The position numbers were made by a program, and so were the translations under genes. 64,000 bases of DNA from Alloalcanivorax dieselolei B5 (GTDB taxonomy: Bacteria; Pseudomonadota; Gammaproteobacteria; Pseudomonadales; Alcanivoracaceae): positions 2,976,001-3,040,000 of the forward strand of contig NC_018691.1 of the NCBI RefSeq assembly GCF_000300005.1, in the 5' to 3' direction. Of the stretch, positions 39,136-48,422 are shown in pieces (position 1 is the first letter of the stretch; every line of letters begins with the position of its first letter). Under the pieces are notes generated by a model. That model saw only the letters and a list, made by a program, of their open reading frames with translations. It did not search any database and had not been told where the DNA came from.

Positions 39136-39507
39136 TCAACTGAGAGGGGGAAAAGGAATCAGCCAGCAACGATGCTGGTCACGCAGGGCATTCTGGCCAT
39201 CAGGGTACAGGGCCACGCCGTCCGGACGAATGAACAGCACCGCGCCGGAGTACAGGGCCACGTAACCGGAAATCTGTTCCGCCACATAGCCGTCGCCTTC
39301 ACGGTAAGCCGGCCGCAGCCCATCGGGAATGGTCTCGTAGCCGATCAGCCCATTGGCCAGCGGGTCGTCCACGGAGGCGCGATCACGGTACAGGCCGACG
39401 GCGTCCGCCCCCACCAGCAGCACCATGCCCTGGTGAAAATGCAGCAGATTGACCCGGCCGCGCTGCGGCAGGGACACAATCTCCTGCTGTGCAATAATGG
39501 TATCCAT
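39136..39507 (-). CDS. Hypothetical protein upstream of the GNAT/nitrilase fusion
   Basis: A 123-residue protein that I do not recognise. It is predicted cytosolic, with no signal peptide or membrane helix. It is rich in beta-strand-like segments ([31 protein letters not shown] and [24 protein letters not shown]), which suggests a small beta-barrel or sandwich. GGAG lies four bases before the ATG. It ends 12 bases before the GNAT/nitrilase gene and is probably co-transcribed with it. Its start is only 21 bases from that of the divergent sirtuin. Confidence 0.75.
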   Translation of the reverse strand: MDTIIAQQEIVSLPQRGRVNLLHFHQGMVLLVGADAVGLYRDRASVDDPLANGLIGYETIPDGLRPAYREGDGYVAEQISGYVALYSGAVLFIRPDGVALYPDGQNALRDQHRCWLIPFPPLS

Positions 39508-39528
39508 AATTCTCCATGGGTCAGGGTC

Positions 39529-40239
39529 ATGCAGGAAAAGATTGTAATACTTACCGGTGCCGGAATCTCCGCGGAGTCCGGTATCCGCACCTTTCGCGAC
39601 AACGGCGGCCTATGGGAGGAACACCGTATCGAGGAGGTGGCGACGCCGGAAGCGTTCCAGCGCGACCCGGTGAAAGTGCATCAGTTCTACAATCAGCGGC
39701 GCCGGCAACTGCACGGTCCGGCCATTGCCCCCAATCCCGCGCATCAGGCCCTGGCCCGGCTGGAAGCCGCCCTGCCCGATCAGGTGCTGCTGGTCACCCA
39801 GAACGTGGACAACCTGCACGAACGCGCCGGCAGTCGCAACCTGATCCATATGCACGGGGAGCTGTGCAAAGCCCGCTGCCGCACCACCGATGGCCTGGTG
39901 ACCGTGGACGACGAGCTGAGCACCGGGCTGGCCTGCCCGCTGTGCGGGGTGCCCGGCTGTCTGCGGCCCCACGTGGTGTGGTTCGGTGAGATGCCCCTGG
40001 AGATGGACCGGATCTACGCGGCGCTGGCCGGCTGTGAGCGGTTCATCAGCATCGGCACCAGCGGCAACGTCTACCCCGCCGCCAGCTTCGTCGCCGAGGC
40101 CCGCGCCAGCGGCGCCCACACGGTGGAGCTGAACCTGGAACCCTCGGAGCAGCTCAGCACCTTCCACGAACACCACCACGGCCCCGCCACGCAACAGGTG
40201 CCGGAGTATGTGGAGGGGTTGATTAAGGAATACGGGTAA
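39529..40239 (+). CDS. cobB: NAD-dependent protein deacylase, Sir2 family
   Basis: A 236-residue class III sirtuin that removes acetyl, succinyl or related groups from lysines at the cost of NAD+. The NAD site [27 protein letters not shown] is at the N-terminus, [13 protein letters not shown] is in the centre, and the catalytic His is in [13 protein letters not shown]. Zinc ligands are in CKARC and CPLCGVPGC. The ATG at 39529 has a poor ribosome-binding site, and its start lies opposite that of the short hypothetical gene, so the promoters must overlap neighbouring sequence. Confidence 0.92.
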   Translation: MQEKIVILTGAGISAESGIRTFRDNGGLWEEHRIEEVATPEAFQRDPVKVHQFYNQRRRQLHGPAIAPNPAHQALARLEAALPDQVLLVTQNVDNLHERAGSRNLIHMHGELCKARCRTTDGLVTVDDELSTGLACPLCGVPGCLRPHVVWFGEMPLEMDRIYAALAGCERFISIGTSGNVYPAASFVAEARASGAHTVELNLEPSEQLSTFHEHHHGPATQQVPEYVEGLIKEYG

Positions 40240-40248
40240 GAAAGGCGA

Positions 40249-40453
40249 GTTGACGGTTGATAGTGGACAGTTGACAGCGAAAGACGAAAACAACAGGAGC
40301 TCCTTAGCTACTGTGGGAAGCTTGCTTGCAAGCGAATGGGGCCCTTCAGGCGTTTAACAGCATTCGCTTGCAAGCAAGCTTCCCACAGCGGCTAAAGATT
40401 GAGCTTTTTGGATCTTCGCTGTCAATTGTCAACTGTCCACTGTCAACTATTAT
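40249..40453. repeat. Nested palindromic element downstream of cobB
   Basis: An outer imperfect inverted repeat rich in GTTGAC/GTCAAC units (40249-40281 against 40415-40453) encloses the REP-like hairpin at 40305-40394. The two layers give a long cruciform in the 280-base cobB-aroF gap. The GTTGACAGT-type arms resemble simple repeats that occur between genes in other marine gammaproteobacteria. No coding capacity. Confidence 0.7.
40305..40394. repeat. REP-like palindrome with perfect 28-base arms
   Basis: The arms at 40311-40338 and 40361-40388 are perfect reverse complements with a 22-base loop. The core GCTTGCAAGCGAAT and the end CCCACAGCGGCTA are shared with elements at 41606-41690 and 46931-47006. 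It belongs to a dispersed intergenic repeat family. It could also terminate cobB transcription, although no T run follows. Confidence 0.85.
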
Positions 40454-40520
40454 CAACCGCTCCGGATTCGGCTAGACTGCCGAATCCGCAGAGACTGAAA
40501 ACACAGGCTAATCCAGCATC

Positions 40521-41597
<1,077 letters not shown>

Positions 41598-41605
41598 AGC
41601 CATAA

Positions 41606-41690
41606 CTGTAGGAGCTTTGGCCGGGCGGCGGGCCGCTGCAAGCGAATTGCACCATGTCTAAAGAATTCGCTTGCGGGCAAGCTCCTACAG
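41606..41690. repeat. REP-like palindromic repeat
   Basis: CTGTAGGAGCTT at the left pairs imperfectly with AAGCTCCTACAG at the right; inside are GCAAGCGAATT and AATTCGCTTGC arms. ACAGCGGCTTCGTAG runs out of the right end, as at 46931-47006. It lies nine bases after the DAHP synthase gene. Confidence 0.8.
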
Positions 41691-41719
41691 CGGCTTCGTA
41701 GCCATCGGCCGAGGGCGTC

Positions 41720-42577
41720 CTACCGCGATGCGGGCACCGCGCTGTCCAGCACCCTGAGAAAGGTCACCGGCTCGGACCGGTAACGGGAATTCCCGGCCTT
41801 GTCCACGTAGCGGATATCACCCAGGCTGTCGATGATGATCACCGTGGGGTCCACGGTATCGGATTGATGCCCCAGCAGTTCCAGCCCCAAAGGGGTGCCG
41901 CCGGGATCCAGCAATTGCAGTTGCCGGGCAGCGGCAAGATCCGGATCGATCCAACGTTCAAGCGGTACACCGAGCCGGTCCGCCATGCGGCAGGAGCGGG
42001 CATCGCTGTCGGCGCTAATCAGAACGATACGGGCACCGCGGCGCCCCAGGGCACCACGATGCCGCGCCAGCAGACGCAACAGCTCCACGCTTTTGGGGCA
42101 CCAGTCGCTGCGATGAAATAACAGTACCGCCGGGGCGCCCCGCAATGCGGTGGAGGATACGGCATTGCCGCGCAAATCCTGAAACGTCAGCACCGGCAAC
42201 CGCTGACCGGGGCGGGGCCCGTCGTTGCGTTCCCGGTATTGAGGGAAATACCAAAGCAGGCAGGCCGCCAGTCCGACCAGGCCAATTGCCGTGTAAATCC
42301 AGGCCAGAGGCTGGGGATCATCCAGCGACAGGGTGCCGAGCAAGGTCCAGGCACTGCCGAGCCAGGCGCACAGCAACACCACCGGCAGTTGCGAACCACA
42401 GCCGGAACGGCCGCGCCGCACCAGCCACACCGCCAGCGACAAGGTCGGTGCATTGACCAGCAAAGGGCCAAGCCAAATCCAGTGACGCTGGGAAACCGCC
42501 ATCCAGAAAGCATGGCAGCAGATCACCGCAGCCACCACTGGATGCACGGCAATCAGGAAAGCCCGGATCCGTCTCAT
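41720..42577 (-). CDS. Membrane protein with C-terminal redoxin (AhpC/TSA-like) domain
   Basis: About 286 residues from the ATG at 42577. The N-terminal half has three or four hydrophobic helices (AFLIAVHPVVAAVICCHAFW, HWIWLGPLLVNAPTLSLAVW, QLPVVLLCAWLGSAWTLLG, IYTAIGLVGLAACLLWYF). The C-terminal half is a thioredoxin-fold domain: LPVLTFQDLRGNAVSSTALRGAPAVLLFHRSDWCPKSVELL. Only one cysteine sits in the active-site position (WCPKS), so it looks more like a peroxiredoxin than a thiol-disulfide reductase. The start is uncertain: the frame extends 46 codons upstream, and 42577 has no strong ribosome-binding site. Function unknown. Confidence 0.75.
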   Translation of the reverse strand: MRRIRAFLIAVHPVVAAVICCHAFWMAVSQRHWIWLGPLLVNAPTLSLAVWLVRRGRSGCGSQLPVVLLCAWLGSAWTLLGTLSLDDPQPLAWIYTAIGLVGLAACLLWYFPQYRERNDGPRPGQRLPVLTFQDLRGNAVSSTALRGAPAVLLFHRSDWCPKSVELLRLLARHRGALGRRGARIVLISADSDARSCRMADRLGVPLERWIDPDLAAARQLQLLDPGGTPLGLELLGHQSDTVDPTVIIIDSLGDIRYVDKAGNSRYRSEPVTFLRVLDSAVPASR

Positions 42578-42926
42578 CACGTGCCGCTTGCCATCCCCAT
42601 TTCCAACCCCGTCCGTGGGCACCACCACAGCCCGCGACACCGTCCCCTTGCGTCGCCCTCGCCGCGCCAATGCCATACCGATCATTGTCGCCCCCTGGCT
42701 ATTGTTGACTATCATTATGCGGATCGCGGGGCCTGGCCGCCGCCATCGGAGGTGATCGCATATCTACCCTGAAACGTTTTCCCCAAGGTTCCAGAATGCG
42801 TTACAAGGGATAAGTTAGGTGGTCACGAAAGGTTTAACAAGAGAGAATGCAACCTGGCCAATCAGAATGACCGGATCGCCTCATCCAGTCCGGTCCGGCA
42901 CGGGCAGCAACGGAGCAATCAACAGG

Positions 42927-43763
42927 ATGTCGTCCCAGTCCCCATCCCGGCGTGAGCGTTGGCGCCACATTATCTTCGGTACGGATACCCCGGCGGGCCA
43001 ACGTTTTGACGTCTTGCTGATCATCGCCATTCTCAGCAGCGTTGCCGCCGTCATGCTGGACAGCGTGCAGAGCATCCATCAGCATTATGGCGACTGGTTG
43101 TATGGCGTGGAATGGTTCTTCACTTTGCTGTTCACTGGCGAGTACCTGATTCGCCTTTGGGTAAGTGATCGGCCGCTACGCTACGCGCGCAGTTTCTTCG
43201 GCGTGGTCGATCTGCTTTCCGTGGTCCCCACCTACATCAGCCTGTTGGTGCCCGGCGCCAACTATCTGCTTACCATTCGCGCTCTGCGAGTGCTGAGAAT
43301 CTTCCGCATCATGAAACTGGCGGCGCTGATGAGCGAAGCCAACCAGCTTGGCCTGGCGCTGGCCCGCACACGCCGCAAGATCGGCATTTTCATGTTCTCG
43401 GTGCTGGTGGTGATCATCATCTTCGGCAGTCTGATCTACGTGGTCGAAGGGCCAAGCAACGGCTTCACCAGTATTCCGCGCAGCATCTATTGGGCCATCG
43501 TCACCGTGACCACGGTGGGCTACGGTGATATCTCACCGCAGACGCCCCTCGGCCAGGCCGTGGCGTCCATGGCGATGATCACCGGCTACGCCATCATCGC
43601 CGTGCCCACCGGCATCGTCACCGCGGAAATCTCCGCCGCGCACATTGCCCGCCGCTATGAACGGGAATGCCCCAACTGCCACCGTCATGACCACGATCCG
43701 GACGCCCGCTTCTGCAAGCAATGCGGTACCGGTTTGCCCAAGCCCGGCGACGACACGCCCTGA
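42927..43763 (+). CDS. Voltage-gated-type potassium channel with C-terminal zinc ribbon
   Basis: A 278-residue six-helix channel. The S4-like helix contains RALRVLRIFRIMKL, with arginines every third residue, and the pore loop has the potassium selectivity filter TVGYGD. After S6 the cytosolic tail carries a C4 zinc-ribbon-like motif (CPNCHRHDHDPDARFCKQCGTGL) near the end. I start it at 42927; an upstream in-frame ATG at 42819 adds 36 unlikely residues. Family precedents suggest a membrane-potential or K+ homeostasis role. Its stop abuts the nirD stop on the other strand (TGA directly followed by TCA). Confidence 0.9.
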   Translation: MSSQSPSRRERWRHIIFGTDTPAGQRFDVLLIIAILSSVAAVMLDSVQSIHQHYGDWLYGVEWFFTLLFTGEYLIRLWVSDRPLRYARSFFGVVDLLSVVPTYISLLVPGANYLLTIRALRVLRIFRIMKLAALMSEANQLGLALARTRRKIGIFMFSVLVVIIIFGSLIYVVEGPSNGFTSIPRSIYWAIVTVTTVGYGDISPQTPLGQAVASMAMITGYAIIAVPTGIVTAEISAAHIARRYERECPNCHRHDHDPDARFCKQCGTGLPKPGDDTP

Positions 43764-44105
43764 TCAGCCGACGGCGACTTCCACCAGTTCGCCGCGCTGC
43801 CGGACCGGATACACGGTCAGGGATACCGTCTCGTCCTCCAGGCACTTCCCGGTTTCCAGACAGAAGTGCTGCTTGTACAGCGGTGATGCCACCACCCTGG
43901 TGCCGCCCAGGGAGCCCAGCAGGCCACGGCTGATCACATTGGCGCGGCTGAACGGGTCCATGTTATCCAGCGCATGGAGTTGACCGTCACGGGTGCGAAA
44001 CAGCGCCGCCTGCCCCTCGGGCAGACGCACCCCGACACCGGTACCGGGCAGAATCTCGTCCACTTTGCAGACCGCTTTCCATTCCAGGGTAACGGAACTG
44101 TTCAT
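43764..44105 (-). CDS. nirD: Nitrite reductase small subunit
   Basis: A 113-residue Rieske-like small subunit of the NADH-dependent assimilatory nitrite reductase. It has the fold (KVDEILPGTGVGVRLPEGQAALFR, LHALDNMDPFSRANVISRGLLG, ASPLYKQHFCLETGKCLED) but no Cys-His pairs for a 2Fe-2S cluster, as is usual for NirD. It follows nirB by three bases. Confidence 0.94.
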   Translation of the reverse strand: MNSSVTLEWKAVCKVDEILPGTGVGVRLPEGQAALFRTRDGQLHALDNMDPFSRANVISRGLLGSLGGTRVVASPLYKQHFCLETGKCLEDETVSLTVYPVRQRGELVEVAVG

Positions 44106-44108
44106 GCC

Positions 44109-46640
44109 TTAACCCTCCTGTTGCACCAGATCGATACGTTCATGTTCGTAGGCCGGACGACGCTGACCGCGCTCACGGACGTAGTGCAGATTGTCGTCGG
44201 CGACATCGTCGTTAACGAAGTGTTTGAAACGTTTCACCGCCTCGGGATCTTCCACGGTGGTCTTCCACTCGCATTGGTAGGTGTCGATCACTTGCAGCAT
44301 CTGTGCTTCCAGCTCATCACCAATGCCCAGTGAATCCTCCAGCACCACCTGTTTGAGGTAATCCAGCCCACCTTCCAGGTTCTCCAGCCAGACGCTGGTG
44401 CGCTGCAGGCGGTCGGCGGTGCGGATGTAGAACATCAGGAAGCGGTCGATGGTCCTGATCAGTTGTTCGTCGGACAAATCGGAGGCGAGCAGATCCGCGT
44501 GACGGGGACGCATGCCGCCATTACCGCAGACGTAAAGGTTCCAGCCCTTGTCGGTGGCGATCACGCCCACATCCTTGCTTTGCGCTTCGGCGCATTCACG
44601 GGTGCAGCCGCTCACCGCCATCTTGATCTTGTGCGGACTGCGCAGCCCCTTGTAGCGCTCCTCCACCTGAATGGCGGTGCCCACCGAATCCTTGACGCCG
44701 TATCGGCACCACGTGGAGCCGACGCAGGACTTCACCGTGCGCAGGGATTTGCCGTAGGCGTGGCCGGTCTCGAAGCCGGCGTCCACCAGGATCTTCCAGA
44801 TTTCCGGCAACTGCTCGACGCGGGCGCCGAACAGATCCACCCGCTGCCCACCGGTGATCTTGGTGTACAGATCGTATTTCTTCGCCACTTCGCCCAGCAC
44901 GATGAGCTTGTCCGGCGTAATTTCACCACCGGGTACACGGGGCACGATGGAGTAAGTGCCGTCACGTTGCATGTTGCCGAGAAAATAATCGTTGGTGTCC
45001 TGCAAACCGGCGTGGGGCTTGCTCAGCACATAGTCGTTCCAGCAGGACGCCAGCACCGAAGCGACCAGCGGTTTGCAGATATCACAGCCGTCGCCGCTGC
45101 CGTGCTTTTCCAACAGCTCGTCGAAGGTTTTGATTTCCCCCACCCGCACCAGGTGGTAGATCTCCTGGCGGGAATACGGGAAGTGTTCGCACACGTGGTT
45201 ATTCACCTCCACGCCGCGCTTGGCCAGCTCGCTGTCCAGCACCTGTTTGACCAGGGCCGCGCAGCCGCCGCAGGTGGCGGAGGCCTTGGTGCAGGCTTTC
45301 AGGTCACCGACGGTGGTGGCGCCATCATCGATGGCGGCGCACAGCGCGCCCTTGGAAACATTGTTGCAGGAACAAATCTGGGCGCTGTCCGGCAAGGCGT
45401 CGGCGCCGAGCATGGGCGCATCGCCGGCGGCCGGCGCGATCAGAGCAGCGGCCTCTCCGGGCAGGTCAATCTGGTTCAGGCACAGTTGCAGCAGGTTGCC
45501 ATAATCGTTGGCATCGCCCACCAGCACCGCGCCCAACAGTTTCTTGCCACACTCGCTGACCACCACTTTCTTGTACACGCCGGTGCTCTGGTCGAAGAAC
45601 ACCGCGCTGCGGGCGCCCGGCGTCTGGCCATGGGCATCCCCCACCGAGGCCACGTCCACGCCCATCAGTTTCAGCTTGGTGCTCATATCGGCACCCTGGA
45701 AGCTGGGCTCGGAATCCGCGCACAAGCGCGCGGCGGCGGTCTCCGCCATTTGATAGCCCGGCGCCACCAGACCGAAGATCCGGCCCTGCCATAACGCCAC
45801 CTCGCCAATGGCGAAAATGTCCGGGTCGGAGGTGAGACAGTAATCATCAATTACCACCCCGCCCCGTTCACCGAGCTCCAGCCCGCTGGCACGGGCCAGG
45901 CTGTCCTCCGGACGAATGCCGGCGGAAAACACGATGATGTCGGTTTCCAGGTGGTGGTCCTCGCCGAAGTCCATGCGATGGCGGTGTTGTTCTCCGTCGA
46001 CGATGGCCCGGGTGCCGGTGCTGGTGTGGACCGTCACGCCCAGGGTTTCGATTTTGTCCTTCAACAAACCGCCGCCGAGATCGTCCACCTGAACCGCCAT
46101 CAGACGCGGCGCGAATTCCACCACGTGGGTTTCCAGCCCCAGGTCGTGCAGCGCCTTGGCCGCTTCCAGGCCGAGCAGGCCGCCGCCCACCACGGTGCCG
46201 ATACGGGCCTGATCCGCGGCGGCGATAATCTCGTCCAGGTCATCAAGGGTGCGGTAAACAAAGCAGTTTGGGCGGTCGTTGCCGTCAATGGGCGGCACGA
46301 ACGGGTAGGACCCGGTGGCCAGCACCAGCTTGTCGTAATCCAGCCGCTCTCCCGCCTCGGTGATCACTACCCTGGCGTCCCGATCGATCTCGCGCACCCG
46401 GGTGGACAGCTTCAGGGTCAGCCCCGGTTGTGCCATGAAGCCATCCGGCACCAGCGACAGGGCATCGGCATCGCGCTCGGTAAAATAACGGGTCAAGCCA
46501 ACCCGGTCATAGGCCGGCCGGCTCTCCGCGCACAGGATCGTCACGTCGTAGTGATCAAGACCACCACGGTCCGCCAGCGCTTCCAGAAAGCGCTGCCCCA
46601 CCATACCGTGGCCTACCAGCAACACCTTTTGTTTCGTCAT
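44109..46640 (-). CDS. nirB: Nitrite reductase (NADH) large subunit
   Basis: An 843-residue cytosolic enzyme reducing nitrite to ammonia with NADH. Domains in order: FAD/NAD pyridine-nucleotide reductase (VLLVGHGMVGQRFLEAL; GTVVGGGLLGLEAAKAL), a BFD-like [2Fe-2S] domain (ICSCNNVSKGALC; CGGCAALVKQVL), then ferredoxin-like and sirohaem/[4Fe-4S] domains with CTRECAEAQSKD and YVCGNGGMRPRHADLL. The ATG at 46640 follows GGGGA by seven bases; the frame runs 21 codons further upstream. No nitrate reductase or transporter gene is adjacent, so the rest of nitrate assimilation must be elsewhere. Confidence 0.95.
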   Translation of the reverse strand: MTKQKVLLVGHGMVGQRFLEALADRGGLDHYDVTILCAESRPAYDRVGLTRYFTERDADALSLVPDGFMAQPGLTLKLSTRVREIDRDARVVITEAGERLDYDKLVLATGSYPFVPPIDGNDRPNCFVYRTLDDLDEIIAAADQARIGTVVGGGLLGLEAAKALHDLGLETHVVEFAPRLMAVQVDDLGGGLLKDKIETLGVTVHTSTGTRAIVDGEQHRHRMDFGEDHHLETDIIVFSAGIRPEDSLARASGLELGERGGVVIDDYCLTSDPDIFAIGEVALWQGRIFGLVAPGYQMAETAAARLCADSEPSFQGADMSTKLKLMGVDVASVGDAHGQTPGARSAVFFDQSTGVYKKVVVSECGKKLLGAVLVGDANDYGNLLQLCLNQIDLPGEAAALIAPAAGDAPMLGADALPDSAQICSCNNVSKGALCAAIDDGATTVGDLKACTKASATCGGCAALVKQVLDSELAKRGVEVNNHVCEHFPYSRQEIYHLVRVGEIKTFDELLEKHGSGDGCDICKPLVASVLASCWNDYVLSKPHAGLQDTNDYFLGNMQRDGTYSIVPRVPGGEITPDKLIVLGEVAKKYDLYTKITGGQRVDLFGARVEQLPEIWKILVDAGFETGHAYGKSLRTVKSCVGSTWCRYGVKDSVGTAIQVEERYKGLRSPHKIKMAVSGCTRECAEAQSKDVGVIATDKGWNLYVCGNGGMRPRHADLLASDLSDEQLIRTIDRFLMFYIRTADRLQRTSVWLENLEGGLDYLKQVVLEDSLGIGDELEAQMLQVIDTYQCEWKTTVEDPEAVKRFKHFVNDDVADDNLHYVRERGQRRPAYEHERIDLVQQEG

Positions 46641-46713
46641 GGGAATGTCCCCTTTCACCGTTTCAGCTTGCCAACTGTTGAACAGGGAGAAAGCAAAGCC
46701 CATGCCATGTGCA

Positions 46714-46735
46714 TAACCCCTTGATTTAAAGGGGT
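46714..46735 (-). promoter_or_regulatory. Perfect hairpin in the nirB leader region
   Basis: AACCCCTT and AAGGGGTT (8-bp perfect arms) flank a six-base centre, 74 bases upstream of the nirB start. As RNA it would form a stem with a hexaloop. Leader hairpins with hexaloops are used by ANTAR antiterminators such as NasT in nitrate-assimilation operons, but the loop here lacks the usual A1/G4 pattern, so a DNA operator is equally possible. Confidence 0.45.
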
Positions 46736-46930
46736 TTAAGACTCTGTAGAACGATCAGGGGAAGGGACGCTCGCTTTAGCAGCGGGCAACGGCGCCCCAT
46801 TTCGAGGCAGATTATGGTGCGCCATCTTGGGACAAAAACGGGCCCGGTTGTGGGGCGGCCCGCTGAAACGCCAGCCCCAAAGTCTGCTTGCTGGCCTGGG
46901 AGACATGAAATCGGAGGTCGCTACCAGGCC

Positions 46931-47006
46931 GCTGTAGGCGCTTGCCCTGCAAGCGAATTCGGCTTCCGGCGCAAAAGATTCGCTTGCAAGGCAAGCGCCC
47001 ACAGCG
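46931..47006. repeat. REP-like palindromic repeat
   Basis: The left arm (GCTGTAGGCGCTTGCC then GCAAGCGAAT) and the right arm (ATTCGCTTGC then GGCAAGCGCCCACAGC) are inverted around a loop of about 20 bases. ACAGCGGCTTCGTAG continues at the right end, as at 41606-41690. Confidence 0.8.
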
Positions 47007-47032
47007 GCTTCGTAGTCCGGTCTGGTTGTGTA

Positions 47033-47593
47033 TCAGAAGGAACCGAGGGGGAAACGGGTGCCGTCGCTGTCGATATATAAGTGGGTCACGCCGTCCCGCT
47101 CTTCATGGCCGGCCCATTCCACCAGTTGATAAAACATGTTGCGGGAAATCAGCGCTTCCAGATTATCGCGCACGTGCAGATAAGGGGACGGCTCACCGCT
47201 GTCCGGATCGTGCTCTATCCGTAATGGATGCCGTTCGCCGGCTACCACGTGAGCCCCCACATTGGTGGTGAACACCAGCTTGTCGACGCCGCCGTCCTTC
47301 ACCTGCTGTACGTCGGTGGCGACAAAAGGCGCGTCGTCCACCTCGATACGCAACTTTTCCACCGGCGTAATCAGGAAGTAGTCGCCGCCTTCACGCAACA
47401 GAATGGTGGAGAACAACCGCACCATGCGTTCCCGCTCAATCGGCGATTCCTGGTAGTACCAGGTGCCGTCACGGGCAATGCGCATACGGCTTTCGCCCTG
47501 ATGTTCCGGGTGCCACTGATGCACCGGCGGCAGCCCCTGCTCGTCCCGTTCGGCCTTTTCCAGCAAGGCCAACAGGGAATCGGCGGAAGTCAT
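47033..47593 (-). CDS. DUF1285 domain protein
   Basis: A 186-residue cytosolic protein of PF06938. Recognisable parts are PVHQWHPEHQGESRMRIARDGTWYYQESPIERERMVRLFSTILLREGGDYFLITPVEKLRIEVDD (split across residues 20-85) and the C-terminal YLHVRDNLEALISRNMFYQLVEWA. Its function is unknown; members are usually near a TetR regulator or lipid genes. It overlaps the TetR gene by four bases, so it is co-transcribed and translationally coupled. No odd features. Confidence 0.88.
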   Translation of the reverse strand: MTSADSLLALLEKAERDEQGLPPVHQWHPEHQGESRMRIARDGTWYYQESPIERERMVRLFSTILLREGGDYFLITPVEKLRIEVDDAPFVATDVQQVKDGGVDKLVFTTNVGAHVVAGERHPLRIEHDPDSGEPSPYLHVRDNLEALISRNMFYQLVEWAGHEERDGVTHLYIDSDGTRFPLGSF

Positions 47594-48222
47594 TTTCGGC
47601 GTTGTCCTTTATTGCCCATGCGAATACCGATCTCGATCAGGAAGTCGAGGAAATCCTCCTTTTCGTCAATCAGTCCCATATAGAACGGCGACTGCACCAG
47701 CGCCACGGCGCCGTGGGCCAGCGCCCAGGCCGCGCAAATGTGATAAATCGGCGGCACGTCTTCCAGAGACCCCTCGCTGATGCGCGCCTTGACGATGCTC
47801 TTGAGGCGTTCGAAATTGGCTTCGCGGATGTTGTGCAGTTTCTCCACCAGTTCCGGCACCGCGTGGTCCTTGATCACCTTGTTCTCCAGCCGGTCGAACA
47901 GCTGGTAGCGGGCCGGATCGTTGATGCGGAAACGAAAATACTCGCGGGTCAGTTTTTCCTTGTCGTCGTCCTCGGAAATACTGTTGAACACCGCCGCCAG
48001 ATCCTCTTCGTAACGCAGCATCAGCAGCAGATAGATCTCGTTCTTGGTTTCGAAGTGCTTATAGATGGTGCCTTTGCCAATCCCCACCCGGTCGGCGATC
48101 ATTTCCACGGTGACACGATCCTCTCCCTGCTCCAGGAACAATTCCAGAGCGGTATCGAGGATTTGTTGCTCTCGTTGCCGGAACTCCTGTGCCTTACGCG
48201 TCGCTTTTTCCAGATCAGCCAT
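47590..48222 (-). CDS. TetR/AcrR-family transcriptional regulator
   Basis: A 210-residue repressor-type regulator. The N-terminal helix-turn-helix is canonical (REQQILDTALELFLEQGEDRVTVEMIADRVGIGKGTIYKHFETKNEIYLLLM). The C-terminal ligand domain contains FRFRINDPARYQLFDRLENKVI and ends with an AWALAHGAVALVQSPFYMG helix. It overlaps the DUF1285 gene. Ligand and targets are not evident; self-regulation from the 48223-48422 gap is likely by family precedent. Confidence 0.92.
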   Translation of the reverse strand: MADLEKATRKAQEFRQREQQILDTALELFLEQGEDRVTVEMIADRVGIGKGTIYKHFETKNEIYLLLMLRYEEDLAAVFNSISEDDDKEKLTREYFRFRINDPARYQLFDRLENKVIKDHAVPELVEKLHNIREANFERLKSIVKARISEGSLEDVPPIYHICAAWALAHGAVALVQSPFYMGLIDEKEDFLDFLIEIGIRMGNKGQRRK

Positions 48223-48422
48223 TCATCCTTACTCCCAAGACCGGTGAATCCCGCGATTCACCACAGTTTATCCCACCCCCGGGCACCGTGCATCACGGGC
48301 CAGGTTGACCTGCCACGGCAATCGGTCATGCTGTGAGCCATCTGTTCCGGCGAATTATCGATGCCCCTTTCGGGCAGGATGATACCCGCCCGCCCGGCAA
48401 TGACAATGGAGTCGATCATCAC

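Larger units (their letters stand above)
46641..47032. other. nirB upstream region with palindrome and REP element
   Basis: A 392-base spacer between nirB and the DUF1285 gene. It contains the palindrome at 46714-46735 and the REP-like repeat at 46931-47006. Small open frames across it are built from the repeats and look non-coding. The nirB promoter must lie here, but no clear boxes are seen. Confidence 0.6.

Noticed and set aside
40305-40394. The palindrome as a tRNA or CRISPR unit
   Set aside because: No cloverleaf, CCA end or repeat-spacer periodicity; the symmetrical arms and similar copies elsewhere indicate a REP-like element.
46736-47002. Small minus-strand frames upstream of nirB
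   Set aside because: They run through the REP-like repeat and its mirror, so their amino acids come from palindromic repeats rather than selection for protein.
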